The notes under the pieces are model-generated. The model had not been told where the DNA came from. It worked only from the letters and a program-made list of their open reading frames with translations, and did no database searches. A stretch of 36,608 nt of DNA, from the NCBI GenBank assembly GCA_903885445.1, contig CAISIO010000023.1:1-36608 (forward strand), written 5' to 3'. Both the position numbers and the translations under genes were made by a program. Each line of letters opens with the position of its first letter. The stretch's first letter is position 1. Of this stretch, positions 17,610-25,858 are shown one piece after another. This stretch comes from Candidatus Staskawiczbacteria bacterium (GTDB lineage: Bacteria; Patescibacteriota; Minisyncoccia; Minisyncoccales; Staskawiczbacteraceae).

Positions 17610-18641
17610 TTAAATATATCCAGGGTCTAAATATAATCTTGTTTCCGGCGCGGGACAGGCATCGTCGCAGGTTTTTTCGTCGTTAAATTTTCCATCAGTA
17701 TCTTCAACACATTTACCGGTTGAGGCAGTGCAAGCATATTTTTGGGTTTCGGGTTTGTCGGGCTTATTAGACCCTTCGTCAATTGAAACGGTGAATTCGC
17801 CGCCGTAGCCGCCGCAGTAATCAAGCGCAGGAGCATTTTGTCCGGTTTCTTCATTATATTTGGAAACCATACCCGCGGACATCGGGAAAAAAGACGAACC
17901 CGTGCCGGCATGCCAGCCTAAACCACAAAATTGAGAACTACAATAATCATGCTCATTTTCGTTGCCGATTGCAGTTGTCCCGTTAAAAATCCCCTCAAGG
18001 TCGCGGCTTGCTCCCCAAAAATAACTGGTATATCCTATTATTTTTGCGTTTTGTTTTACCAGGTCGTAATTAGCCATTTCTGTTTTTGAACCGGGCCGGT
18101 AGCTTCTATATGTTCCCTGGGGGTTTTCTACCATAAATTGTTTTATTATGGATGTTTCGGTTTTGGAACTTATGCTTAGTAAGAGAAAAGAGCTAGACGT
18201 AATGTCGTCTAAGCACTCCAAGTCAATGGTAATATCTCTATATGGGCCTGCTCCCTGGGCCTCCCATGCCAAAGATGCTGAAGAAACGGTATCCTGTGGG
18301 GGCGATTTTGGATCCGGCCATGGCTTATCCATTGCTAAAGTCGTCGGCCATCCGGCAATCGACGGATTTAAATCTAAAACAATCTCTCCAGGATTGGAAA
18401 AGAAATTTTTCCATTGTTTTTGTACAACAGAGTCGGGGTCGCAGACTGTTGGCGTGATTCGATCCCATTTTATTCTCACTTGTTTTATACCTTTATAACT
18501 GTCGCAAAGTTTTGAAGTGGTGCTGGCTAAAACCGTGAGATTATTATCTGGGCTTTTGTAACTAAAAATTATTGGCCGTATAAAATATGCAAAGCCGGCA
18601 ACAATTACCAGGATACAAATTATAAATAATTTGCGTGACAT
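17610..18641 (-). pseudogene. N-terminal half of the split surface metallopeptidase gene
   Basis: A 343-codon frame starting with a membrane anchor or signal (LFIICILVIVAGFAYF), then an extracytoplasmic domain rich in aromatic and Gly residues and one Cys-rich module KYACTASTGKCVEDTDGKF (about 301-332). It ends LYLDPGYI followed by TAA at 17610-17612. The frame stays open after the TAA straight into the peptidase half, with the same type of Cys module on both sides, so the two probably formed one protein of about 850 residues. A -10 box TATAAT (18648-18653) ends six bases before the ATG. Confidence 0.68.
17646..17741 (-). repeat. Cys-rich module, upstream copy
   Basis: A 32-residue module KYACTASTGKCVED...CDDACPAP, matching the two modules at the end of the downstream half. 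It links the two halves as parts of one domain architecture. Confidence 0.78.
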
Positions 18642-18647
18642 TTAATT

Positions 18648-18653
18648 ATTATA
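18648..18653 (-). promoter_or_regulatory. -10 box of the peptidase operon
   Basis: TATAAT on the minus strand, six bases before the ATG at 18641, so the mRNA is predicted to be leaderless. It comes just after the terminator of the upstream gene. Confidence 0.55.
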
Positions 18654-18661
18654 TCACAAAT

Positions 18662-18691
18662 AAAAAACCCGAGATATCCACTCGGGTTTTT
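18662..18691. terminator. Terminator between two minus-strand genes
   Basis: AAAAACCCGAG and CTCGGGTTTTT form an 11-bp stem around ATATCCA. On the minus strand it ends the 87-aa gene. Confidence 0.88.
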
Positions 18692-18704
18692 CAATATTTT
18701 ATTT

Positions 18705-18968
18705 TTATGCTTCGTAGTGCGTTTCTGGATAGTTCTTATATTTTTCTTTTTTGGTTGATATTCTGCCGGATTTTTTTTCTTTTTCAGATAAAGTTGTCAG
18801 CCAGGAAATAAAGGGGATTCGGAGTTTATCTAAACACCATCCATCATCTTTCAGAAGAGGTTTTTTTTCTTCTTTAAATCGATCGAGCAGAGTTAAAGTA
18901 GCTTGCAGATTAGAAGGCGATAACTTATTATGCTCTTCTAAAAATTGTTCTTTGCTGATCAATATCAT
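18705..18968 (-). CDS. Small charged protein of unknown function
   Basis: An 87-aa soluble, Lys/Glu-rich protein (ISKEQFLEEHNKLSPSNLQA, DDGWCLDKLRIPFISWLTTL). No family is recognised. TATTAA lies four bases before the ATG, so translation is probably leaderless. It has its own terminator downstream and sits between the typA terminator and the peptidase operon. Confidence 0.6.
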   Translation of the reverse strand: MILISKEQFLEEHNKLSPSNLQATLTLLDRFKEEKKPLLKDDGWCLDKLRIPFISWLTTLSEKEKKSGRISTKKEKYKNYPETHYEA

Positions 18969-18993
18969 GGATTAATACTACCATGTTTTACCC

Positions 18994-19028
18994 AAAAAAA
19001 CAAGGGCATCTCGTTGCCCCTGTTTTTT
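18994..19028 (-). terminator. Terminator of typA
   Basis: AACA-GGGGC and GCCC-TTG-TTTT arms pair across ATCTCGTT (18999-19026, one bulge), with a T run in the minus direction just after the typA stop. Confidence 0.7.
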
Positions 19029-19033
19029 AGATA

Positions 19034-20863
19034 TTAGTAGTCGAATTTGACACCTTCGGCGGCGCGCTCGGCCCTTTTTTGATCAACTTCTTTTAAATGC
19101 ATTTTTCTTATGCGGATAGTTTTTGGAGTTACTTCCACATATTCATCGTCGCCGATATATTCAAGCGCGTCGTCAAGCGCCATTGTTTTTGGAGTTCTAA
19201 AATAATCCAAGCTGGCGTCTCCAATAGACCTGCAGTTTGACAGCTGTTTTTCTTTGCAAACGTTAATCCTCACGTCTTGCGATCTGGCATTTTGTCCCAC
19301 AACCTGGCCCTCATAAATTTCCACTGCCGGGCCAAAAAATAAAGTTCCTCTGCTTTGCAAGTTTGTAAGCCCGTAGATATTAGTCTTGCCGTTGTCGGTG
19401 GAAACCAAAGAACCGTGGTCTCTTTCTTTCCAGTTTCCCGGATCGGGCATATATTGGAAAAATACGGTATTCATTATCCCAAGCCCTTTTGTGTCTGTCA
19501 AAAATTCATTTCTATATCCAAATAAGCCTCTGGTAGGAATAATAAATTCCATCAACATTATTGTGCCATTATTTTTCATATCTTTCATCTCCGCTTTTCT
19601 GCTTCCCATTTTTTCCATTACAACGCCCTGATATTTTTCCGGGACTTCAATAAATATTTTTTCGTATGGAGTCATCATTTTCCCATCAACCTCGCGGTTG
19701 ATAACCTGCGGCCTGGAAACCTGGAATTCAAAACCTTCTCTTCGAAGCCTTTCAATTAAAATTGCCAAATGCAATTCGCCCCTGCCTGAAACAACCCAGT
19801 TATTTTTATCATCTTCAACAACTCTCAAGGAAACATCGGTTTCCAATTCTTTAAATAATCTTTTCCTAATTTGCATTGTTGTGGAAAATTCTCCTTCTCT
19901 GCCTGCAAACGGGGAAGTGTTGACCATAAAAGTCATTTTGACAGTCGGCTCGTCTATATTTATCAACGGCAAAGCTATTGGATTTTCCGCGTCGGCAATT
20001 GTTTCACCAATTGTGACATCAGGAATTCCTGCAACCGCCACAATATCTCCGGCTCTTGATTCGGTTGTTTCAACTCTGCCCAATCCAAAAAAAGTCATTA
20101 GAGAAGTTATTCTGTATTTTTTTTGTTCGCCTTTTCTATTTATATGAGTTATTTCCTGCCCGGCTTTTATAATTCCATTGTAAATTCTGCCAATCGCAAT
20201 TCTGCCCTTAAAATCATCGGGGGCAATTGTGGTAACCAACATCTGCAAAGGCTTATCAACTTCTGCGATAGGGGATGGGATGTGTTTTACAATTGCGTCA
20301 AAAAGCGGATTGATATCTGTCATTTTAGACAAATCCGGGTCTAACCCCGCTTTTCCATCTCTGCCTGAAGCGTAAATTACAGGAAAATCCAGCGAGTGGT
20401 CGCCGGCTCCCAATTCCAAAAATAATTCGTAAGTTGCTTCCAAAGCAAATGCGCACCTTGCTCCGGGTTTATCTATTTTGTTTATAACCACAATAATTTT
20501 GTGGCCCATTTCCAAAGCCTTTTTTAAAACAAATCTGGTTTGTGGCATAGGGCCTTCTTTCGCATCAATCAAAAGCAAGCATCCGTCTGCCATATTTAAA
20601 ACCCTTTCAACTTCTCCGCCAAAATCTGCGTGGCCGGGCGTATCTATAATATTTATTTTTGTCTCGCCATATTGCACAGAAGCATTTTTAGAAAAAATGG
20701 TAATGCCTCTTTCCCTTTCCAATTCGTTTGAGTCCATTATCGCCTCCTGGCCAACAGTTTCTTTGCTTAGTTTTGTATGCGACTGCCTCAAAAGCGCGTC
20801 CACCAAAGTGGTTTTTCCATGGTCAACGTGAGCAATAATAGCAATGTTTCTGATGTTTTCCAT
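19034..20863 (-). CDS. typA: Translational GTPase TypA/BipA
   Basis: Ribosome-binding GTPase (609 aa) of the EF-G class involved in 50S assembly and stress or cold adaptation. G motifs: AHVDHGKTTLVDALL (10-24), RERGITIF, DTPGHADFGGEVERVL and NKIDKPGAR. Domains II, III and V follow, then the TypA-specific C-terminal domain (GPAVEIYEGQVVGQNAR, TPKTIRIRKMHL). Length is normal. TATAAT lies 22 bases upstream of the ATG on this strand, so here a short leader exists. Confidence 0.97.
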   Translation of the reverse strand: MENIRNIAIIAHVDHGKTTLVDALLRQSHTKLSKETVGQEAIMDSNELERERGITIFSKNASVQYGETKINIIDTPGHADFGGEVERVLNMADGCLLLIDAKEGPMPQTRFVLKKALEMGHKIIVVINKIDKPGARCAFALEATYELFLELGAGDHSLDFPVIYASGRDGKAGLDPDLSKMTDINPLFDAIVKHIPSPIAEVDKPLQMLVTTIAPDDFKGRIAIGRIYNGIIKAGQEITHINRKGEQKKYRITSLMTFFGLGRVETTESRAGDIVAVAGIPDVTIGETIADAENPIALPLINIDEPTVKMTFMVNTSPFAGREGEFSTTMQIRKRLFKELETDVSLRVVEDDKNNWVVSGRGELHLAILIERLRREGFEFQVSRPQVINREVDGKMMTPYEKIFIEVPEKYQGVVMEKMGSRKAEMKDMKNNGTIMLMEFIIPTRGLFGYRNEFLTDTKGLGIMNTVFFQYMPDPGNWKERDHGSLVSTDNGKTNIYGLTNLQSRGTLFFGPAVEIYEGQVVGQNARSQDVRINVCKEKQLSNCRSIGDASLDYFRTPKTMALDDALEYIGDDEYVEVTPKTIRIRKMHLKEVDQKRAERAAEGVKFDY

Positions 20864-20924
20864 TTGTTGTTCTATATAAAAGATAATTATACACTAAAAA
20901 ATGCCTAATGTAAAGGTTATGATC

Positions 20925-20961
20925 TAAAACAAAAAACTACCTCGCTTTCACGAAGTAGTTT
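20925..20961 (-). terminator. Terminator of the RRM gene
   Basis: On the minus strand AACTAC (20955-20960) pairs with GTAGTT (20935-20940), with inner CG-rich pairing, followed by TTTTGTTTT. It lies 17 bases after the RRM stop. Confidence 0.75.
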
Positions 20962-20977
20962 CTCTGTAATTAACGAA

Positions 20978-21304
20978 TTACCAGCGGTTGCCTCCTCCGA
21001 AGCCTCCTCTGTTTCCACCTCCGAATCCGCCTCCTCCTGTTCTAGGGGCTCTTGGTTCCATTGGTTTGGCTTCGTTTACTGTAAGAGTTCTTCCGTCTAA
21101 TTCTGTTCCATTGATTGTTTCAATGGCTTTCTTTGCCTCTTCTTCAGTTGCCATTTCCACAAATCCGAAACCTTTTGACCTGTTGGTCATTTTGTCTATG
21201 ATGATTGTGGCTGTTTCAACTGTTCCCGCGGCTGCGAAAGTGTCTCTTAAAGTGGCTTCTGTTGTGTTGTAGGATAATCCTCCAACGTATAATTTTTTTG
21301 CCAT
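20978..21304 (-). CDS. RRM-type RNA-binding protein with Gly-rich tail
   Basis: A 108-aa protein with one RNA recognition motif: RNP2 KLYVGGL (3-10) and RNP1 SKGFGFVEM (43-51). The tail is rich in Gly, Phe, Asn and Arg (GGGGFGGGNRGGFGGGNRW). The shape is that of bacterial and cyanobacterial Rbp-type, cold-inducible RNA-binding proteins. It probably binds single-stranded RNA. The leader holds an 8-bp hairpin (21330-21361) that could be an autoregulatory or thermosensing site. Confidence 0.93.
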   Translation of the reverse strand: MAKKLYVGGLSYNTTEATLRDTFAAAGTVETATIIIDKMTNRSKGFGFVEMATEEEAKKAIETINGTELDGRTLTVNEAKPMEPRAPRTGGGGFGGGNRGGFGGGNRW

Positions 21305-21329
21305 AGTATTTTTTCTTGATTAATAATAT

Positions 21330-21361
21330 GTAAGCCGACCTACGCTTCTTCTCCGGCTTAC
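21330..21361 (-). promoter_or_regulatory. Hairpin in the RRM gene leader
   Basis: GTAAGCCG (21330-21337) and CGGCTTAC (21354-21361) are exact complements around a 16-base loop. It stands alone in an A/U-rich leader of about 95 bases, 25 bases before the start codon. No T run follows on the minus strand, so it is not a terminator. Confidence 0.6.
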
Positions 21362-21404
21362 TTATTAGTAGAGACCAAGAAAGAAACTTAAAACTTACAA
21401 CTTC

Positions 21405-21432
21405 AGTATAGCACTATATTGCAGAAATGCAA
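21405..21432 (-). promoter_or_regulatory. Promoter of the RRM gene (extended -10)
   Basis: On the minus strand TTGCAT (21427-21432), a 16-base spacer and TATACT (21405-21410), preceded by TG one base upstream, form an extended -10. It gives a leader of about 95 bases. Confidence 0.55.
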
Positions 21433-21500
21433 CTGTTAATAAGCTTTTAATCAAATATTATATATAATTCAAACACCAACCCAAAACGTGCCTTGGAAAT

Positions 21501-22139
21501 ATGAACAGCCACGAAAAAAGTTTATTAAACGAGTTCGAAAAAAAATATCATCTCTACGAAGAATTCTGCGCGGCAATATATAAATTGCTGGGCAATTTGT
21601 TAAAGCAGAAAAACTACAAGCACCAGATATTTTACAGGGTGAAAAGCATGGCTAGATTGAAAGAAAAAATAATCCGTAAAGAAAAGGAAGGCAAGATTTA
21701 TAAGAAATTATCCAACATTGAAGATTTAGCGGGAATCAGGGTAATTTTTCCTTTGGAAAGCGATAAAAAGCGTTTTGTGAAAGATATTAAAAAGGAAATA
21801 AAAAGTCCCATTAGGCTTGAAAAGCATGAAAAATTGGTGGGATACCGGGCCGAGCATTTAATAGCCAAATTGGATGCGGAAAGATTAAAATTAAGCGAAT
21901 ATAAAAAGTTTAAAAATTTAAAGTGCGAAATACAGCTGACTTCTGTTCTTAACCACGCATGGGCTGAAATTGAGCACGACTGGCTATATAAAGATATTTA
22001 CGGGCTCAAAAGCAGGAAGCCGGAAAAATATGACATTATAAAGAGAAAAATGGAATATATTTTTACCAATTATGTAAAAGAAACCGGGATGGCGTTTGAG
22101 CAAATAGCAAAGCAAATTCGGCAATATATGGTTTCGTGA
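21501..22139 (+). CDS. Small alarmone synthetase (RelA/SpoT synthetase domain)
   Basis: A 212-aa protein made of the (p)ppGpp synthetase domain only, which transfers pyrophosphate from ATP to GDP or GTP. Motifs: YRVKSMARLKEKIIRK, IEDLAGIRVIFPLE, GYRAEHLIAKL and the catalytic EIQLTSVLNHAWAEIEHD. There is no hydrolase, TGS or ACT domain, so it resembles RelP/RelQ-type enzymes. TATAAT lies about 40 bases upstream of the ATG and gives a leadered mRNA. No hydrolase partner is seen in the window. Confidence 0.9.
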   Translation: MNSHEKSLLNEFEKKYHLYEEFCAAIYKLLGNLLKQKNYKHQIFYRVKSMARLKEKIIRKEKEGKIYKKLSNIEDLAGIRVIFPLESDKKRFVKDIKKEIKSPIRLEKHEKLVGYRAEHLIAKLDAERLKLSEYKKFKNLKCEIQLTSVLNHAWAEIEHDWLYKDIYGLKSRKPEKYDIIKRKMEYIFTNYVKETGMAFEQIAKQIRQYMVS

Positions 22140-22162
22140 TGTGCTTTTTCCCGGTATACGCT

Positions 22163-22188
22163 AAAAGCCCCTTTGCGGGGCTTTTTGT
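22163..22188. terminator. Bidirectional terminator between convergent genes
   Basis: AAAAGCCCC and GGGGCTTTT pair around TTTGC, with T runs usable in both directions. It serves the alarmone synthetase and the OmpR-type regulator. Confidence 0.88.
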
Positions 22189-22199
22189 TTTTGTAATTA

Positions 22200-22877
22200 T
22201 TAGACGTTGGCTACTTTGTATCCTATGCCGCGAACGGTTTTTATCAATTTTTTAGGATGTCCTTTGTCCACTTTTTCCCTGATTTTATTTATGAAAACGT
22301 CCAGAACGTTGCTCATAGAATCAAAATCAAAATCCCATAAGTTGCACACGATATCTTCTCTGCTTACCGCCTCGTCATTGTGGCGCATAAGATATTCCAA
22401 GACGCGGAATTCTTTAAGGGTTAATTCAATTTCTTTTTCTCCCCTGGTGACCCTTCTTGTCACCGGGTCCAATGTTAAGTCGGCAATAGACAACTCTCCG
22501 GGAAGATTTTTTTTGGGCCTTCTTGTTATGGCTCTGATACGGGCCAACAGTTCCTTGAATTCGAAAGGCTTTGTTAAATAATCATCGGCTCCGGCGTCCA
22601 ATAAAGAAACCTTGCTTTCGTTCCCGTCTCTGGCGGTGAGAATTAAAATCGGGGTTGATATCTTCATCTGCCTTATATTTTGGCAAATTTCAAGTCCGCC
22701 CTTTTTAGGCAATACGAGGTCTAATATTATCAAATCATAATCTTCATTATGTAAGATCGCCCTTCTTTCTCCAGCCTCGCCGTCAGTCAGATAATCGGCC
22801 GCATATCCTTCCTGCTTTAGCCCTTTTTTAATTAGTTTCGCCAAATCTTCTTGGTCTTCTATTATTAGTATTTTCAT
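22200..22877 (-). CDS. OmpR/PhoB-family response regulator
   Basis: Transcription regulator of a two-component system (225 aa). The receiver domain (KILIIEDQ at the start, acidic pocket, phospho-Asp in LIILDLVLP, TAR and the conserved Lys in YLTKPFEF) is followed by a winged-helix DNA-binding domain (ELTLKEFRVLEYLMRH, VRGIGYKV). The start is ATG 22877 (MKILIIEDQ). The frame is open further upstream to 22985, but that part runs through a terminator and is not conserved. TATAAT boxes end 3 and 15 bases before the ATG. No kinase is adjacent. Confidence 0.94.
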   Translation of the reverse strand: MKILIIEDQEDLAKLIKKGLKQEGYAADYLTDGEAGERRAILHNEDYDLIILDLVLPKKGGLEICQNIRQMKISTPILILTARDGNESKVSLLDAGADDYLTKPFEFKELLARIRAITRRPKKNLPGELSIADLTLDPVTRRVTRGEKEIELTLKEFRVLEYLMRHNDEAVSREDIVCNLWDFDFDSMSNVLDVFINKIREKVDKGHPKKLIKTVRGIGYKVANV

Positions 22878-22913
22878 AAAATTATACTTAGAATTATAAC
22901 ACAACGTCCGAGA

Positions 22914-22946
22914 AAAGACGAGCCGGGCTTTCCCCGGCTCGTCTTT
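22914..22946. terminator. Strong terminator after the cohesin operon
   Basis: A perfect 14-bp stem, AAAGACGAGCCGGG with CCCGGCTCGTCTTT, around CTTTC. On the minus strand it ends the cohesin gene at 22954. Confidence 0.9.
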
Positions 22947-22953
22947 GGCGGTC

Positions 22954-23739
22954 TTAGGCCTGCTTTTTTTGGCCCTTTGTGACAAATACTATTGCGTATC
23001 CTAATATTACTAACAAGAGAATCAAAACTATAGCTCCAATCCAGAATTGCTCGGTTCCAAGCGTCAGCAAACTACCGAATGCTGATAATAAAGAAGCGGG
23101 CTGTTGAGGTATTGTTGCTTGCTCGACTGGTTGTGTTTCAACAACGGGCTGGCTGGCTTCTGGTTGAGGAGTAACAACTGGTTGAGGAGTAACAACTGGT
23201 TGAGGCACTACAGCCGGTTTAACCGGCGGTTTTACTGCGACAACCGGCTTTGGGGCTGGCGCGGAAACCGACAAGCTCATTTGAGCGGCGCCGGTAAGAA
23301 CGTTTTGGCTGTTGGCGTCATAGATTAACGAGCTGTTTCCGAAATTTATAACTCCATTGCCGGAAGCATTGGCAGAGAAAACAATTGTGCCAAGTACTAC
23401 TGGGCTCGATATTCCTCCTGGGTAGCCGGCGGATCTAATCAAAATTCCGTTGGCGTTGTCGGTTAAATCGTATCCGCTTTGAGTCAGGCCCATCCAGTTG
23501 CTTCCCAAAGTGAAAGATTTTACGGTTAACAGGTTTTTTGGAAAATCAACTTCAGCTTTAGCTGAGTATATATTAGATCCTTGGGGATCCAATATTATTG
23601 TTGCTGTCATATCTGTGCCCCTGATTACATTTATTGCAGTAGGGGAGAGAGATAATTTTGCAGCCGAGGCCGAAGTCGCAAGCAGCACAATTGCTGCTAA
23701 GGCAAATACGGTTGATAATAGATATTTTTTTGTGTTCAT
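22954..23739 (-). CDS. Membrane-anchored cohesin-domain protein
   Basis: A 261-aa surface protein. A signal peptide (1-26, ending ATSASA) is followed by a cohesin-like beta domain (about 28-160; LSLSPTAINVIRG at the start, SAKAEVDFPKNLLTVKS, LGTIVFSANASGNGVINF), a Pro/Val-rich linker with a repeated VVTPQP unit (about 165-220) and a C-terminal transmembrane helix (about 233-254) ending GQKKQA. Cohesins bind dockerins on other proteins; a dockerin protein is encoded 19 bases upstream in the same operon. This would be the cell-surface receptor of the pair. The cohesin call rests on fold pattern only and needs a profile search. Confidence 0.78.
   Translation of the reverse strand: MNTKKYLLSTVFALAAIVLLATSASAAKLSLSPTAINVIRGTDMTATIILDPQGSNIYSAKAEVDFPKNLLTVKSFTLGSNWMGLTQSGYDLTDNANGILIRSAGYPGGISSPVVLGTIVFSANASGNGVINFGNSSLIYDANSQNVLTGAAQMSLSVSAPAPKPVVAVKPPVKPAVVPQPVVTPQPVVTPQPEASQPVVETQPVEQATIPQQPASLLSAFGSLLTLGTEQFWIGAIVLILLLVILGYAIVFVTKGQKKQA
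23161..23205 (-). repeat. 18-bp tandem repeat in the cohesin linker
   Basis: TGGTTGAGGAGTAACAAC occurs twice in tandem (23161-23178, 23179-23196) plus a partial third copy. It encodes the VTPQPV-type linker repeat. Such exact repeats can change copy number by slippage and so vary linker length. Confidence 0.85.
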
Positions 23740-23758
23740 AATATTTTTGATGGGATTT

Positions 23759-24136
23759 TTATTTTCCCCAGTTAACCATTAATACATTGAAGTCTGCTAA
23801 ATCGACCTTTCCATCACTGTTTAAATCACCCGTGATATTGGAGCCAGTTTTGCCCCAATTAATCATGACGCTATTAAAGTCTTTGATGTCGATTTTTCCG
23901 TCGCCATCAGCGTCGCCGGTTTTATGAGTTGGGGGAGGAGTATAACTGCCTCCGCCATAACTGTTTCCGCCGCCTCCGCCACCAGTTGAAGGCACAACGA
24001 CAGTTCCGCTGATTGCATTGCCGATGTTGGTATTTAAGGTTCCGGTTACTTCCGAAGCCAATACCAAGCTGCCAAAGGCAAATGACGACAACACAATAGC
24101 TGAAAAGATTAATGCTTTTAATTTATTATTTTCCAT
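23759..24136 (-). CDS. Secreted dockerin-domain protein
   Basis: A 125-aa secreted protein. A signal peptide (1-28) is followed by a short domain, a Gly/Ser/Tyr and Pro-rich linker (GGGGGGNSYGGGSYTPPP) and a C-terminal type I dockerin made of two calcium-binding loops with F-hand spacing: DADGDGKIDIKDF and DLNSDGKVDLADF, each followed by an x-W-G-K end. The two repeats are well conserved. The first domain is too short to be an enzyme, so it may act as an adaptor. It sits between the Ig-repeat and cohesin genes. Confidence 0.9.
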   Translation of the reverse strand: MENNKLKALIFSAIVLSSFAFGSLVLASEVTGTLNTNIGNAISGTVVVPSTGGGGGGNSYGGGSYTPPPTHKTGDADGDGKIDIKDFNSVMINWGKTGSNITGDLNSDGKVDLADFNVLMVNWGK

Positions 24137-24158
24137 AGTTTTTTTCCTATTAATCTTA

Positions 24159-25805
24159 TTATTGTGCTGCTGGGGCTACCGTGTTAATGCCGTAGCTTGT
24201 CGAATAAGATCCGGCTGCGGAGCCTGTCGGGATTTTTACTTCGACCGTTAGTTGGATTTGTCTGCCTGCTGTTATCGCGTCAAGATCGCTGTCGGCATTG
24301 ATGCTCATTACTGCGCTGTATGTGTTGGCGGCAGTAATTGAAATTGCATGAGCTTGGTCTGCAGCGTTTGTTGACTGCGCAGAAAAGAACTGCATATTGC
24401 TTGCGGCAGGAATTGTATTCGAACCGTTCAGCCAATCTGCAAACTTCATAGTTAAGTTTGTTTCGCTGGTTGGAACGGTAACATCAAATATCCACTGCCA
24501 TCCGTTTGCATATGTTCCATCGGCTGAGGCAGATATTTTAACCGGGTTGATTTTAGTTACAAGCAATGCCGGAGTTACGGTTACCAAAGTTGTTCCTGTA
24601 ACTGTTCCGCTTGTGGCTGTGATTGTTGTTGTGCCAGAAGTTAATGCTGTGAACATTCCGGTTGCGTTGATTGTTCCTACTGCTGTGTCGGAACTTGCCC
24701 AAGTAACTGTGGCTGTGAATGGTAATCCGCTCTGATCAAGAGTGGCTGCTGTAAACTGTTGTGTAACTCCCATATGTATTGATGGGGTTGCTGGAGTGAC
24801 GTTTATTGTAGTCAAAGTTGGAGCTGCGGGGACAACTGTTACTGCCGAGGTTCCGGTTATTGCGCCGGTTGTATCAGCGGCCGTGATAGTTGTTGTTCCC
24901 AACGCTACTGCTGTGAATATTCCTGTGGCAGGATCAATTGTTCCTGTCGCGGGAGTTGAGCTTGTCCAAGTAATCGCTGGCTGAGTTGCCAATGCTACTG
25001 GAGGAACGTTTTGATCAAAACCTGTAGCTGAAAATGTAAACTGCTGTCCCATTATAACTGATTTAGTGGCTGGAGTGACAACGATTGTTGTTAAAACAGG
25101 CACTGGTACTACATTGATTGTGACTGGCGTAGAAACAGAAACCGGAGTTGCAGATGAATCGTCAACAATAATATTGAAGACGTTTGCTCCCAACGTTGCG
25201 CCTGTTGTCCATGTGAATACTCCTGTGTCTGGGGTAATCGCCGCATCACCTTGAATTGTGGCGGGGTCTAATGAGAAAGTTAAAGGAGCAAATCCGCCGG
25301 TTGTAGCTACTGTAAATGTGGCTACGTTTCCAGTTATAACTGTTTGCGCAGGGACTGCGGTTACGGCCAATGGCGCTGGAGCGGCGACATTAATGGTAAC
25401 AGAAAGAATTCCTGTTATTGGATTTCCGGCGGCATCGACTGCGACGCCGTCATCGGCGAGAACATCAAATGTCTCTGTCCCAATAGTTGTTGGTGTCCAG
25501 ATAAAAACCCCCGTCAAAGAATCCATAACTGCGTTAGTTGTGAAATCGACAGAAGCGTTTGGGGACGGATTAATAGAGTAGCTTATATTGCCGGTGGCGT
25601 TAGGATCTGTTGCCGTGGCTGTAAAAGTGACCGCTGAGCCAGCTGGAACGTTAAAAGGTCCCGCTGGAGTGATTGTTATTACAGGTACTGGCATTGGCGC
25701 TACTTGGGCGCTTGCTATTGGCGCCATTGGTGAAACGATTGAAGCAACAAGAGCCAAAACGGCTAATGCTGAAACGAATTTTTTCTTTAAAATTTTTGTT
25801 TGCAT
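24159..25805 (-). CDS. Large secreted Ig-like repeat surface protein
   Basis: A 548-aa secreted protein. The signal peptide (about 1-34) is followed by putative-Ig/cadherin-like repeats (GTETFDVLADDGVAVDAAG, GVFTWTTGATLGANVFNI), then two BIg2-type domains (VTPATKSVIMGQQFTFSATG and VTPATPSIHMGVTQQFTAAT, each ending in a GTTTITA strand) and a C-terminal beta domain of about 130 residues (FADWLNGSNTIPAASNMQFF). The residues are mostly Thr, Ala, Val and Ile. It is the first gene of the operon with dockerin and cohesin genes, which suggests a surface layer or adhesion assembly. It has no transmembrane anchor at the end and no dockerin or cohesin motif of its own that I can see. Confidence 0.82.
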   Translation of the reverse strand: MQTKILKKKFVSALAVLALVASIVSPMAPIASAQVAPMPVPVITITPAGPFNVPAGSAVTFTATATDPNATGNISYSINPSPNASVDFTTNAVMDSLTGVFIWTPTTIGTETFDVLADDGVAVDAAGNPITGILSVTINVAAPAPLAVTAVPAQTVITGNVATFTVATTGGFAPLTFSLDPATIQGDAAITPDTGVFTWTTGATLGANVFNIIVDDSSATPVSVSTPVTINVVPVPVLTTIVVTPATKSVIMGQQFTFSATGFDQNVPPVALATQPAITWTSSTPATGTIDPATGIFTAVALGTTTITAADTTGAITGTSAVTVVPAAPTLTTINVTPATPSIHMGVTQQFTAATLDQSGLPFTATVTWASSDTAVGTINATGMFTALTSGTTTITATSGTVTGTTLVTVTPALLVTKINPVKISASADGTYANGWQWIFDVTVPTSETNLTMKFADWLNGSNTIPAASNMQFFSAQSTNAADQAHAISITAANTYSAVMSINADSDLDAITAGRQIQLTVEVKIPTGSAAGSYSTSYGINTVAPAAQ

Positions 25806-25858
25806 GTTTTTATTAATTAATATTTGTTAATTGTTTTTATTTTTTATTTTACTTTTTT

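Noticed and set aside
22878-22985. N-terminal extension of the OmpR-type regulator
   Set aside because: The extra 36 codons run through the strong terminator at 22914-22946. The receiver domain starts at ATG 22877.
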